Assembly (NCBI GenBank): GCA_002367255.1
Contig: DFBD01000014.1
Location: 1 to 7,879, forward strand
Reading direction: 5' to 3'
DNA: 7,879 nt
Source: Rhodobacterales bacterium UBA3089
GTDB taxonomy: Bacteria > Pseudomonadota > Alphaproteobacteria > Rhodobacterales > Rhodobacteraceae
This document shows, piece by piece, positions 1-7,136 of this stretch. A model generated the notes under the pieces. That model worked only from the letters and a program-made list of their open reading frames with translations, was not told the DNA's origin and made no database searches. Position 1 is the first letter of the stretch. The number at the start of each line of letters is the position of its first letter. The translations under genes and the position numbers were made by a program.

Positions 1-1728
1 GTCATCCACATCGTCGATATTGGTGATGTAAACGGTAACCTCGTCCCCCTGCTTAACGGTGAACTGCTCCAGCGAGAATGTCGGTGCGGAAGAATACATA
101 TATACACGCACTTTGTTCCCGTCACGAATAACTTCGTCGTGGCCGTCTTCAAGCACAACACCGTCAGCCTCGGCCTGCGCGCGCGCATCATCCCACATCG
201 GGTTGTCACGTTCCCAGATTGAATCCGGTGTAACTTTGGAGCGGTGAACGATGATACAGTCATGCGGTTCGGCGAATGTGGGGCTGTCATGGACAACCTC
301 GGGCGTTTTACCCGAAATGTCGATCAACTGCTCGCTTTCAGGCTTCAAAGGGCCAACGTTCAAGTACCGGTCTTTCGAGAACTTGTTCAGCGACACCAAC
401 CATTTACCATCAGCCTCTTTGGTTTCACCCATCGAAGTGTGGTTGTGGCCCGGCTGATACATCACGTCGGTTTTCGTTACGATCGGGTCAACGTCTTCGC
501 CTGCGTACAAACGCACGGCCTTTTCGATGTCCCATTTCACCATCTGGCTGTCGAGGAACAACGTGGTGTACGCCATGCCTTTACCGTCAAATGCAGTATG
601 GAGAGGGCCAAGACCCAACTCTGGCTCGGCAACAACTGCGGAACGAGGGTCAGCACCCTGGAATACAGCTTCCAGTTTGTCCCACTCGATTACGGAAACA
701 GTCGGGGAAAGTTTGCCGTTCACCATAACGTATTTGCCGTCTGGTGCCGTGTTCACACCGTGCGGGCTGTTCGGGATGGGGATGTAAACAGTCAGATCGG
801 ACCCTTTACGACCATCCAGAACTTTCACACCGTTGTGGACCTCGAATTTGCCAGCGGCAACGGCAGCTTCGATACGGGCGATGTCGAATACGACAACGTG
901 GTCCATCTCGGCTTCCATCATACCGCCAAGCTCGGTCGCGCCTTCGGAGTTGTAGGATGACGACATGGCATATTTACCCTGATAGTCACAATCAAGGTTA
1001 TCAAGATTACCTGTCACCATGATCTGCCACGAGATTTCCATGCTGTCGCCGTCAATCGCGGTAAAGATGGAAACGTAGTTTTCAACGTCATCCATGTTGG
1101 TACCGTCATTGATCAGCGGCACGCGGTGTTCGCCGTTCGCGAACACATATCCGGTGCGCGGGAACTTCTGTGGACGAAGACCGTGGATGTCCGAAGCGTT
1201 CGGGATCTCGATCATTTTGTCACATTTCATGAATTTACAATCGACGCGGGCAACACGAGTGTTGGCTTTGTCATTCATGAACAGATAACGCCCATCGTAT
1301 GTGCCGTCCGTGAAGGACATATGCGGGTGGTGAAGGTCGCCATTGTCGTAAACTTCGTCGCCGGTCAGCGCGAGATAATCTTTGGTTTCCTGCATCATGC
1401 CATCACGCAAGATTTTCTTGGACTCATTTGTATAGCCCCAGCCAGTAGCCGAGCAACGGTTGAACACAGGCACGCGCATCAGTTCGCGCATGGAGGGCAC
1501 GCCCAGAATGCGCATCTCGCCAGCTTGGCCCGAGGACCAGAAGCCGTAGTATTCGTCGAGCTCGCCTGGTGCGACTTCGTTCTTGGCAGACGCAGCAGCA
1601 GGTGATGCCACCAATGAGGCGCTACCACCGACAGCGGCAATCGTACCGGCAAGAATGGCACCTTTTCCGGGGCCTGTCAGAACATCGCGACGCGACATTC
1701 CATTCTTGGTTTTAATGTCATCAGACAT
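1..1728 (-). CDS. nosZ: Nitrous oxide reductase NosZ, clade I (C-terminus cut by window edge)
   Basis: Periplasmic multicopper enzyme that reduces N2O to N2, the last step of denitrification. The reading frame is open for 576 codons from the ATG at 1726-1728 to the window edge. The N-terminus carries a Tat signal (SRRDVL, residues 12-17, then a hydrophobic stretch and Ala-rich cleavage region near residues 44-48), which marks clade I. The seven His ligands expected for the CuZ cluster fall in their usual contexts: DLHHPH (H133, H134), DIHG (H182), SPHG (H323), H377, QPGHNH (H428) and EPHD (H489). The beta-propeller domain is therefore complete. The window stops within the C-terminal cupredoxin domain at [10 protein letters not shown] (567-576), just before the first CuA ligand expected from family knowledge; about 75 residues should be missing. 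The start is supported by an AAGGAG ribosome site and by coupling to nosR, whose stop lies 1 nt upstream. Identification is very secure; the state of the CuA domain cannot be judged here. Confidence 0.97.
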   Translation of the reverse strand, partial: MSDDIKTKNGMSRRDVLTGPGKGAILAGTIAAVGGSASLVASPAAASAKNEVAPGELDEYYGFWSSGQAGEMRILGVPSMRELMRVPVFNRCSATGWGYTNESKKILRDGMMQETKDYLALTGDEVYDNGDLHHPHMSFTDGTYDGRYLFMNDKANTRVARVDCKFMKCDKMIEIPNASDIHGLRPQKFPRTGYVFANGEHRVPLINDGTNMDDVENYVSIFTAIDGDSMEISWQIMVTGNLDNLDCDYQGKYAMSSSYNSEGATELGGMMEAEMDHVVVFDIARIEAAVAAGKFEVHNGVKVLDGRKGSDLTVYIPIPNSPHGVNTAPDGKYVMVNGKLSPTVSVIEWDKLEAVFQGADPRSAVVAEPELGLGPLHTAFDGKGMAYTTLFLDSQMVKWDIEKAVRLYAGEDVDPIVTKTDVMYQPGHNHTSMGETKEADGKWLVSLNKFSKDRYLNVGPLKPESEQLIDISGKTPEVVHDSPTFAEPHDCIIVHRSKVTPDSIWERDNPMWDDARAQAEADGVVLEDGHDEVIRDGNKVRVYMYSSAPTFSLEQFTVKQGDEVTVYITNIDDVDD

Positions 1729-1729
1729 G

Positions 1730-3934
1730 TTAGCTCTCCTTAGTTGAGTTTGGGTGATTAACGAGACGGTCCAACGCATCTGTGCTGGTAGCCATCTTCG
1801 CCCGTCGTTTGTCACCTTTAATGACAACGGGGCATTTCGAGTGGTCCTGATAAAGCACCTGACAGTGCAAGCAGGACAGACATTCGTTGGGGTTGATCTC
1901 GCCCGTCGGGTGGATCGCCTGAACGAAGCATTCATTGGCGCAGGTCTGGCATGGCGACCCGCATTCTTTGTAGCGTTTCAGCCAGTCGAACATGCGGATA
2001 CGACCTGGGATCGCCAGCGCCGCGCCAAGCGGGCAAAGGTAACGGCAGTAAAACCGCTCGATAAACAAACCTGCGCCGAGCATGGCCGTTGCGAACAGGA
2101 CATACGGCCAACTACGTGCAAATTTGAGGATGATCGAGGTCTTGAACGGCTCGATTTCGGCATATTGTTCAGCCAGCGGAATCGAAATCAGTGACAGGCC
2201 GAATAACCCCAGGAAGATCATGTATTTCAGTGGCCAGAGGCGTTCATGCAGCCCCCATGGCAACGTCCACTGCGGTACTTTGAAGAAACGCGCGATCTGG
2301 TTGGATATCTCCTGCAAGGCGCCGAATGGGCACAACCAGCCGCAGTACCCGCCCCGCCCCCAGAACAGCAAGGTTACAGCGACGGAGGTCCAAAGGATAA
2401 ATACCAGTGGGTCCATCAGGAATGCATCCCAACTGAAACCAGAGACGAGCGAGGCCCCCAGTGCCATCAGGTTCACTACCGATAGCTGTGCGTTTTGGTG
2501 CCAGCCAAGGAAGACCAGCGTCATCAGCAAGAACCCCATGCGGAACCAATAAAAAGCGCGGGCGTAGCGGGTGACTTGCATCTGGAAGAAGAACACACCG
2601 GTCAACACGGTCAGCATGCCGATCAACAATCCGACTTCGACTGTTTTGCTTTTCCATATCCGTTGCCATAACGCCTTGCGGGCGGCGGCGTCCGCCTCGA
2701 CCTCGTCAACCGAGGCGGCAACAGGCGGAGCCAGTGCCGTCAGGTATTGCGGCGGGATGTTATAGCCCAAATCATAGGTCAGGAATATCTTCTCGATCGG
2801 GCCAACCACACGCTGCGCCAACAGCTGCAACCGCCACGGTTTTGTTGGATCAAAACCGCTATCCGCCGGAATTTTAAACATATCAATCTCGGCGAATGTG
2901 GGAGCCCCCTCTGTCGCCAACGCACCGAGACGGCGGTGTTGACGATCATGGAACCGCACGGAAACGTCACCTTGAATCAGCTGAATGCGGTCAAAAATTC
3001 CACCGCGCACATAGCCGTTCCCCTTAAAGGAAAACACACCGCGCCCCATGATAAGGATGGCTTGTTCGCCCTCCTCCATCCAATCGACCAAATTGCCGTA
3101 CTCGCTTTCGCCCATAAGGCTAAGGCCGATAGAAGGTGCGGAAATTAGCGCGGTATGCATGTCGATATAAGTGTCGTCAGGCGCCCCTTCTTCTTCATGC
3201 TTAAGCGCACGCGCATCACCGGTTGCGGCAAACGCCTCGTTGATCTGACCGATATCGAGGGTCATACGGCGTACCGTGCCATCCCCGGCCATCGTATCCC
3301 AATCGTGAACTTCACGGTTGTCCATATTCAAAACATGGGTCGGCCCGGCATTGGCTGCGTCATTATTCAAACCGCCAAGACCCAACGCACGGGCGACCTT
3401 GATTGACGAGCGAACAATGGAATCATCGATAATCATGATGGTCACAGTCGCACCCGAAATGATGTCGATGTCGTGGCCTGAACCGCCGGCCTCGGCCTCG
3501 GCGACAATATCAAGGCCGGAATACCCTTCGGTCATCGCCTTGATTTTACTATCGGGAATGCCAATCAGAACGATTGGTTCGGAGTGTTTAACAAGTTCGG
3601 CCCGCAGGAGCCGGGCTTCAGTGTCGATCGCAACCATTACATGGATCGGCTTGCCGGAATACCCGGTAGTGCTGACAAAATCCGATGTGATATAGGCATA
3701 TCCCAACACCTCAGAGCCGTTCAGAACAGGCACGGCAGGGATGGCCTCCAGCATAGCCCCGTAAGCGGTTGCGCCTTTCACAAACTCGCTGGCGGGAATT
3801 TCCGAAATGAATTTTTGAATTACAGGTGTTTGCGCCTGAGCGCCGCTGGCAATAACCAGAAAGACCAACTGTAGTGCCGCAATAATACGGGCAACAAGGG
3901 GGAAGCGAAGGCCGGATGTTGGGTTCAAGCGCAT
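1730..3934 (-). CDS. nosR: NosR, membrane flavo-iron-sulfur protein of N2O respiration
   Basis: Polytopic membrane protein needed for N2O reductase expression and activity, thought to pass electrons from the quinol pool towards NosZ. The 734 residues match the family length (about 720-740). In order: a signal peptide (about 1-35, ending AQA); a periplasmic FMN-binding domain with the SGAT motif at 160-163, where Thr163 is the expected covalent flavin site; a long periplasmic stretch to about 425; then several membrane helices (roughly 433-453, 462-482, 505-525, 570-590, 610-628). Two CxxxCP motifs sit at C531/C535 and C630/C634. A cytoplasmic C-terminal ferredoxin part has Cys658/662/665/669 and Cys685/688/691/701 for two [4Fe-4S] clusters. 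No key residue seems to be missing. It lies 64 nt after nosC and 1 nt before nosZ, so the three are probably co-transcribed. The ribosome site is weak (CGGA in ACGGAATATCCC-ATG), but the ATG directly precedes a good signal peptide. Confidence 0.96.
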   Translation of the reverse strand: MRLNPTSGLRFPLVARIIAALQLVFLVIASGAQAQTPVIQKFISEIPASEFVKGATAYGAMLEAIPAVPVLNGSEVLGYAYITSDFVSTTGYSGKPIHVMVAIDTEARLLRAELVKHSEPIVLIGIPDSKIKAMTEGYSGLDIVAEAEAGGSGHDIDIISGATVTIMIIDDSIVRSSIKVARALGLGGLNNDAANAGPTHVLNMDNREVHDWDTMAGDGTVRRMTLDIGQINEAFAATGDARALKHEEEGAPDDTYIDMHTALISAPSIGLSLMGESEYGNLVDWMEEGEQAILIMGRGVFSFKGNGYVRGGIFDRIQLIQGDVSVRFHDRQHRRLGALATEGAPTFAEIDMFKIPADSGFDPTKPWRLQLLAQRVVGPIEKIFLTYDLGYNIPPQYLTALAPPVAASVDEVEADAAARKALWQRIWKSKTVEVGLLIGMLTVLTGVFFFQMQVTRYARAFYWFRMGFLLMTLVFLGWHQNAQLSVVNLMALGASLVSGFSWDAFLMDPLVFILWTSVAVTLLFWGRGGYCGWLCPFGALQEISNQIARFFKVPQWTLPWGLHERLWPLKYMIFLGLFGLSLISIPLAEQYAEIEPFKTSIILKFARSWPYVLFATAMLGAGLFIERFYCRYLCPLGAALAIPGRIRMFDWLKRYKECGSPCQTCANECFVQAIHPTGEINPNECLSCLHCQVLYQDHSKCPVVIKGDKRRAKMATSTDALDRLVNHPNSTKES
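1736..1741 (-). promoter_or_regulatory. Ribosome binding site of nosZ inside the nosR 3' end
   Basis: The minus strand reads AAGGAG, then 7 nt (AGCTAAC), then the ATG of nosZ. The site lies in the last codons of nosR and the nosR stop TAA (1730-1732) falls inside the spacer. This fixes the nosZ start and suggests translational coupling of the two genes. Confidence 0.85.
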
Positions 3935-3998
3935 GGGATATTCCGTGCATTGAACACCGTTTCGACCGGCTCTTTGATGGGTGAAGATGTATTGGGAG

Positions 3999-4364
3999 TC
4001 ATTTTATTTCTACGCTCGCGATTGGGGGTCCGCGACAAGCAGACCAGTATTGTTCCGGGCAGTCAGGCAAAGTTGCCGGATCAGCCAAGTAGGAAATGTT
4101 TGCAGAATATTTTAAAGCTGACCCACTCGACCCGGTCGAGTGAACGGCTTGCGTGTCCCCGGCATGGGTCAGGCAGTAATCACAGTGGGCGCATTCAGGT
4201 GCTTGTTTTTGGTCATCTTCACCGATTTGAACGAAGTAACTTCCACCGTCACCGCAAATTTCCACCCAGTTCGCAGACATGGTTGCGCCACTGCTAGCCA
4301 TCGCCGGAAAGGATTGCCCCAGCAGAATCATGACTGAAAAAACGATAGACAACGCCCAGCGCAT
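3999..4364 (-). CDS. nosC: NosC-like small exported CxxCxxC protein, first gene of the nos operon
   Basis: Small protein of 121 residues from the ATG at 4362-4364. A signal peptide is visible (hydrophobic 3-16, cleavage likely after AMA at 21-23), so the mature part of about 98 residues should be periplasmic. It has six cysteines: C37 (EICGDGG), a CAHCDYC cluster (C58, C61, C64) and C102, C110. The pattern of ICGDGG near the mature N-terminus followed by a Cys/His cluster recalls the DUF2946-type proteins often found near copper genes. Position between an FNR-type box and nosR is that of nosC in Paracoccus nosCRZDFYLX; there NosC is a CxxCxxC protein that I recall being linked with copper-dependent control of nosZ. 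A role in copper sensing or handling is inference. The frame is open upstream to 4511, but that longer form would begin before the FNR-type box and its extra 49 residues lack export character. No good Shine-Dalgarno is seen at the chosen start; an ATG at 4419-4421 is an alternative, also without one. Confidence 0.75.
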   Translation of the reverse strand: MRWALSIVFSVMILLGQSFPAMASSGATMSANWVEICGDGGSYFVQIGEDDQKQAPECAHCDYCLTHAGDTQAVHSTGSSGSALKYSANISYLADPATLPDCPEQYWSACRGPPIASVEIK

Positions 4365-4384
4365 GTCGAAACGATTGCTTCGAC
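4365..4384 (-). repeat. Inverted repeat directly upstream of the nosC start codon
   Basis: On the coding strand GTCGAA and TTCGAC form 6-bp arms around an 8-nt loop (GCAATCGT), ending immediately before the ATG. In the transcript this small hairpin would cover the ribosome landing region, where no clear Shine-Dalgarno is visible. A role in translational control is inference; 6-bp arms can occur by chance. Confidence 0.4.
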
Positions 4385-4456
4385 GGCCTTGTTCTAAGTG
4401 TCTTGATTTACACGGCTGCATACAGAAAAGACTCGATTGCGTTGTCAATTGAAAGC

Positions 4457-4462
4457 AGTCTA
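4457..4462 (-). promoter_or_regulatory. Probable -10 element of the nosC promoter
   Basis: The minus strand reads TAGACT, 4 of 6 matches to TATAAT. It occupies exactly -12 to -7 if the FNR-type box is centred at -41.5, predicting a transcript start near 4450 and a leader of about 86 nt before nosC. The spacing is more persuasive than the match itself. Confidence 0.5.
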
Positions 4463-4484
4463 AGGCATCGGGAAGTCTTGTAAA

Positions 4485-4498
4485 TTGACATAAATCAA
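4485..4498 (-). promoter_or_regulatory. FNR/NnrR-type box controlling nosCRZ
   Basis: The plus strand reads TTGACATAAATCAA, i.e. TTGAC-N4-ATCAA, a full match to the site bound by FNR/CRP-family regulators (FnrP, NnrR, DNR) that activate denitrification genes under low oxygen or nitric oxide. The centre lies 127 nt upstream of the nosC ATG. It sits exactly one class II activator spacing (-41.5) from a start site near 4450 that fits the -10-like element at 4457-4462. Which regulator binds cannot be told from the box alone. Confidence 0.85.
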
Positions 4499-4559
4499 GT
4501 CTGGAAAACATTCAGGATTTACTTCGGGGCCCGTAGGGATTGCCTGACAAGACGGACCT

Positions 4560-4578
4560 GCATTCAGCGTATGAATGC
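4560..4578. repeat. Perfect 7-bp inverted repeat, candidate operator
   Basis: GCATTCA and TGAATGC flank a 5-nt centre (GCGTA), giving a 19-bp dyad typical in size of a dimeric regulator site. It lies 62 bp beyond the FNR-type box and about 220 bp before tupB, so it could serve either divergent operon. No run of T follows on either side, so a terminator is unlikely. The binding protein is unknown. Confidence 0.45.
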
Positions 4579-4677
4579 GTGGACGGTGCGTTAATTATCC
4601 GGGGGGTGAAGACCGGTTGAATTGACGTATCGATATAGGTAAGATCGAGTCGAAACGAAACCGACAACTGATATAAG

Positions 4678-4689
4678 AAAACGTGTTTT
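4678..4689. repeat. Short dyad AAAAC-GT-GTTTT upstream of tupB
   Basis: 5-bp arms AAAAC/GTTTT around a 2-nt centre, directly after the TATAAG hexamer at 4672-4677. If that hexamer were a -10 element the dyad would cover the transcript start, as an operator might. Low-complexity arms make chance likely. Confidence 0.25.
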
Positions 4690-4701
4690 GATTGTTTTTG
4701 C

Positions 4702-4715
4702 AGGTATTTTTACCT
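4702..4715. repeat. Short dyad AGGTA-TTTT-TACCT upstream of tupB
   Basis: Perfect 5-bp arms around a TTTT centre, 81 bp before the tupB start. It could be a small operator or a leader hairpin. There is no independent support. Confidence 0.3.
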
Positions 4716-4796
4716 TTTCAGTAGAAAGCGAAGTGTTCCATTCCATGGCCGAGCAGCCTTGGTCTATACCGAAAATCCAACCCCACAGGTGGTGAT

Positions 4797-5501
4797 ATGA
4801 ATAGCATGCACCAGGGATTCTGGGATGCTTGGGAATTAATAATAACCTTCGACCGCGATCTTTACGAAATCGTCTTTCTATCACTGAAAGTTACGGTATC
4901 GGCAGTGATCCTAGCTTCGCTCATCGCCCTGCCGCTGGGCGCTTTTCTTGCGGTTTTCCGTTTCAAGTTTCGCCGGTATGTTATTGCTGTTCTGAACGCG
5001 TTGATGGGGCTGCCGCCTGTGGTGGTGGGGCTGTTTGTGTACATGTTACTTTCACGTGCAGGACCGTTGGGCGGCTTTGGGCTGTTGTTTTCCCCTAGCG
5101 CGATGATTATCGCACAGGTGATAATCATCGTACCGCTGATAGCTTCTATCAGCCACCAAGCCATCCGTGATCTCTGGTCCGAATACCATGATCTGTTAAT
5201 CTCGATGAACGCCACGCGGTTTCAGCGGGCCAAGGCGTTGCTTTGGGATGGTAAACGGGCCTTGCTTACGGCCATTTTGGCAGGCTTTGGGCGCGCCATT
5301 GGCGAGGTGGGGGCGATTATGATTGTGGGCGGTAATATCGAACACGCTACAAGGGTGCTGACAACAGCTATCGCATTGGAAACCGGCAAGGGCAACTTTG
5401 CTTTCGCCATGGGATTGGGGTTGGTGTTGATTACACTGGCGATACTTATAAATTTACTTATCCATATTGTAGGAAAAACAGAACGAGCCAGCACATGGTG
5501 A
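4797..5501 (+). CDS. tupB: Tungstate ABC transporter permease TupB
   Basis: Inner-membrane subunit of an oxyanion importer; pairs with the ATPase and binding protein encoded next. It has 234 residues, as expected for TupB. Hydrophobic helices are seen at about 24-54, 62-85, 99-118, 155-178 and 203-226. The cytoplasmic EAA-type loop that contacts the ATPase runs from about 129 to 168 (EYHDLLISMNATR, then GFGRAIGEVGAIMIVGGN). The GLPPVVVGL segment (71-79) is characteristic of the tungstate/molybdate permease family. AGGTGG (4787-4792) precedes the ATG by only 4 nt; the next in-frame ATG (4806, residue 4) has a 13-nt gap, so either start is possible. Gene order permease-ATPase-binding protein differs from the more familiar tupABC. 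Substrate is assigned mainly from the TupA gene; molybdate cannot be excluded. Confidence 0.88.
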   Translation: MNSMHQGFWDAWELIITFDRDLYEIVFLSLKVTVSAVILASLIALPLGAFLAVFRFKFRRYVIAVLNALMGLPPVVVGLFVYMLLSRAGPLGGFGLLFSPSAMIIAQVIIIVPLIASISHQAIRDLWSEYHDLLISMNATRFQRAKALLWDGKRALLTAILAGFGRAIGEVGAIMIVGGNIEHATRVLTTAIALETGKGNFAFAMGLGLVLITLAILINLLIHIVGKTERASTW

Positions 5502-6205
5502 TTTTCCCTCTAAGAATGCACGGTGTCACGGCGCATTTTCGCAAAAAACGGCTGGTGGGCCCGATTGATATAACCATCGAGACGGAAGGCTTTACCATTG
5601 TTATGGGGCCGAACGGGGCTGGAAAGACTACGTTATTGCGATTGATGCACGGTTTGCAGCGTTGCTCGGGCGGGGGCGTTGAGTGGGCAGTTCCACAAGC
5701 CAAAGCACGTGAAAAACAGGCCTATGTATTTCAATCTCCGATCATGATGCGGCGCAAAGTTATCGATAGCATCGCTTACCCGCTTAGGCTTCGTGGCCTT
5801 GGTGTGTCGGCGGCACGGGCGAAAGCACAAGAATGCGCGGGGCGGTTCGGGCTTGAAAACCTTTTGGACTCATGGGCGCCGATGTTGTCGGGCGGCGAAA
5901 AGCAGAAACTCTCGCTGGCGCGAGCGCTGGTTATCAAACCGGACATCCTGTTTCTGGATGAACCATGTGCAAATCTGGACGGGCGTTCCACCCGCGAAAT
6001 TGAAGAAATACTGCTGGATGCACAAGCTTCCGGTACTCGGATTATCATGTCCACGCATGACATAGGTCAGGCGCGGCGTCTGGCGCAGGATGTCATATTT
6101 ATGTATGATGGCAAAATCCATGAGCAGACTACCGCTGAAATATTTTTCACGGCGCCTGCCACCAAAGAAGCACAGGCTTTTATCAATGGGGACATCGTAG
6201 AATGA
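5495..6205 (+). CDS. tupC: Tungstate ABC transporter ATP-binding protein TupC
   Basis: Cytoplasmic ATPase that powers oxyanion import through TupB. All ABC motifs are present in 236 residues: Walker A GPNGAGKTT (38-46), Q-loop Gln80 (YVFQSP), signature LSGGE (131-135), Walker B ILFLDEP (151-157) with Glu156 catalytic, and the switch His188 (STHD). It is short, without the extra C-terminal regulatory domain (TOBE/MOP) found in ModC-type molybdate ATPases, which agrees with TupC. Its ATG overlaps the end of tupB by 7 nt (ATGGTGA), implying translational coupling. No strong ribosome site is seen, and Met8 is an alternative start. Confidence in an ABC ATPase is near certain; the tungstate assignment follows from the operon. 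Confidence 0.9.
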   Translation: MVIFPLRMHGVTAHFRKKRLVGPIDITIETEGFTIVMGPNGAGKTTLLRLMHGLQRCSGGGVEWAVPQAKAREKQAYVFQSPIMMRRKVIDSIAYPLRLRGLGVSAARAKAQECAGRFGLENLLDSWAPMLSGGEKQKLSLARALVIKPDILFLDEPCANLDGRSTREIEEILLDAQASGTRIIMSTHDIGQARRLAQDVIFMYDGKIHEQTTAEIFFTAPATKEAQAFINGDIVE

Positions 6206-7002
6206 GACGGCTATTGGGCACCTTACTCGCAACGCTATTAATAGCATCGGCCAGTTCTGCTGAAACCTTGCGGATGGCGGTGACGACCTCGTTTTACAAT
6301 TCCGGCTTGTCCGAAATCCTGTTGCCTGAAATCAAATCCGATTTAGGGTTCGATATCCAGTTGATCGTAGTGGGAACGGGTCAAGCGCTTCGCCTCGGAG
6401 AGGCTGGCGATGTGGACGCGATCCTTGTTCATTCACGCGCCGCAGAAGATCAGTTTATAAGCGCGGGGTATGGCACCCACCGGCGCGAAATCATGTATAA
6501 TGATTTTGTTTTTATCGGCCCCTCCGGTGATCCGGCAGGTATACGCCAAGCCAGCAGCGCCGCGGATGCTTTGCGCGCCATTGCCAATGCGACGGCACCT
6601 TTTATTAGCCGTGGGGATGACAGCGGCACCCACATAAAAGAACAAAACCTATGGTCCCAAAGCGGAGCAACCGTTGAGGGCGACTGGTATCGGGCAGCAG
6701 GTGCCGGTATGGGCACGACATTGAATGTCGCCAGCGGAATGAACGCCTATGTGTTTTCTGATCGGGCCAGCTGGCTGAATTTTGGCAATAAAGGCACCCT
6801 AGAGTTATTGTACGCCGGTGACCCTTCGCTGTTTAACCAATACGCCTACATTCCTGTAAATCCGGCTCGGTGGCCCCACGTGCAGGGAGATATGGCGTTA
6901 ACTTTAGAGGGGTGGCTGGCAAGCGAAAAAGCCGCCGCGCTTATCAACGGTTACACAATCAACGGCGAGCATCTTTTTACATTTAACGCGACGCAACCAT
7001 AG
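6202..7002 (+). CDS. tupA: Periplasmic tungstate-binding protein TupA
   Basis: Captures tungstate (with possible molybdate binding) in the periplasm and hands it to TupBC; tungstate would feed pterin-cofactor enzymes such as formate dehydrogenase. A signal peptide is clear (residues 1-20, cleavage after SSA, before ETLRMA); there is no lipobox cysteine, so the protein should be soluble. Family hallmarks are VTTSFYNSGL (27-36), VGTGQALRLGEAGDVDAILV (57-76), the HRREIMYNDFVFIGP block (93-107) and SRGDDSGTH (136-144), all typical of TupA rather than ModA or WtpA. Length 266 fits the family. The start overlaps the tupC stop as ATGA, so translation is coupled. A binding protein placed last in its operon is less usual. 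A hairpin spans the stop codon. Confidence 0.92.
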   Translation: MRRLLGTLLATLLIASASSAETLRMAVTTSFYNSGLSEILLPEIKSDLGFDIQLIVVGTGQALRLGEAGDVDAILVHSRAAEDQFISAGYGTHRREIMYNDFVFIGPSGDPAGIRQASSAADALRAIANATAPFISRGDDSGTHIKEQNLWSQSGATVEGDWYRAAGAGMGTTLNVASGMNAYVFSDRASWLNFGNKGTLELLYAGDPSLFNQYAYIPVNPARWPHVQGDMALTLEGWLASEKAAALINGYTINGEHLFTFNATQP

Positions 7003-7015
7003 CGGCGGTTGCGTC
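6990..7015 (+). terminator. Hairpin across the tupA stop codon, possible terminator
   Basis: GACGCAACC (6990-6998) and GGTTGCGTC (7007-7015) form a perfect 9-bp, G+C-rich stem with an 8-nt loop that contains most of the TAG stop codon. It marks the end of the tup operon. The downstream bases (CCTCCTTGG) lack a T-run, so efficient intrinsic termination is doubtful; a transcript 3'-end stabiliser is the alternative. Confidence 0.5.
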
Positions 7016-7020
7016 CCTCC

Positions 7021-7048
7021 TTGGTAATTCGGTGTAAATTCACATAAT
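7021..7048 (+). promoter_or_regulatory. Candidate sigma70 promoter of the peptide-binding protein gene
   Basis: TTGGTA (4 of 6 to the -35 consensus), a 16-nt spacer, then CATAAT (5 of 6 to the -10 consensus). It lies just after the tupA hairpin and would give a leader of about 80 nt before the ATG at 7137. Judged by eye only. Confidence 0.4.
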
Positions 7049-7055
7049 CGTAGCT

Positions 7056-7074
7056 TGCTTAAAGCCTATAAGCA
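7056..7074. repeat. 6-bp inverted repeat near the predicted transcript start
   Basis: TGCTTA and TAAGCA flank a 7-nt centre (AAGCCTA). The dyad begins where transcription from the candidate promoter would start, the place of a repressor operator or a leader hairpin. Chance occurrence is possible. Confidence 0.35.
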
Positions 7075-7136
7075 CCTTTACCATCGTAGCGGACGCCACC
7101 TGATTAGCGCTGAACGAACCAAAGAGAACAACGCCA

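Larger units (their letters stand above)
4365..4796. other. Divergent intergenic region between nosC and tupB
   Basis: 432 bases with no supported gene. The nosC-proximal part holds the start-site hairpin, -10 element and FNR-type box. Beyond it lie a 7-bp inverted repeat (4560-4578), a TATCGATA palindrome (4628-4635), a TATAAG -10-like hexamer (4672-4677) without a convincing -35, and two small dyads (4678-4689, 4702-4715). The tupB-proximal portion is noticeably A+T-rich with T-runs. I see no FNR-type box aimed at tupB, no recognisable ModE-type site and no riboswitch fold that I can name. Confidence 0.7.

Noticed and set aside
244..960. Long plus-strand open frame (238 codons) opposite nosZ
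   Set aside because: It is in codon register with the nosZ frame on the other strand, a common by-product of biased codon use. It has no recognisable domain, and nosZ is unambiguous.
1126..1605. Plus-strand open frame (159 codons) opposite the nosZ N-terminal region
   Set aside because: Same codon-register shadow of nosZ; no plausible ribosome site or protein features.
2082..2552. Plus-strand open frames opposite nosR, including 1754-2194 and 2747-3148
   Set aside because: Antisense to well-conserved NosR membrane, ferredoxin and periplasmic sequence; no domain features of their own.
4446..4453. TCAATTGA palindrome near the predicted nosC transcript start
   Set aside because: Only 8 bp and A+T-rich; it does not fit the FNR-type half-site spacing, so it is not counted as a second box.
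4365..4511. 49-codon N-terminal extension of nosC, starting at 4511
   Set aside because: It would start upstream of the FNR-type box and its promoter. The added residues are not export-like, and a proper signal peptide starts at the ATG at 4362-4364.
4622..4627. TTGACG as a -35 element or half FNR-type site for tupB
   Set aside because: No -10-like hexamer at 16-18 nt, and the matching half-site is CGATA instead of ATCAA.
4512..4796. Molybdenum/tungsten cofactor riboswitch in the tupB leader
   Set aside because: Only small isolated hairpins are visible by eye; I could not trace the multi-stem architecture, so no RNA element is called.
4591..4884. Minus-strand open frame of 97 codons overlapping the tupB start
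   Set aside because: Overlaps tupB on the opposite strand, has no recognisable motif and covers the likely tup promoter region.
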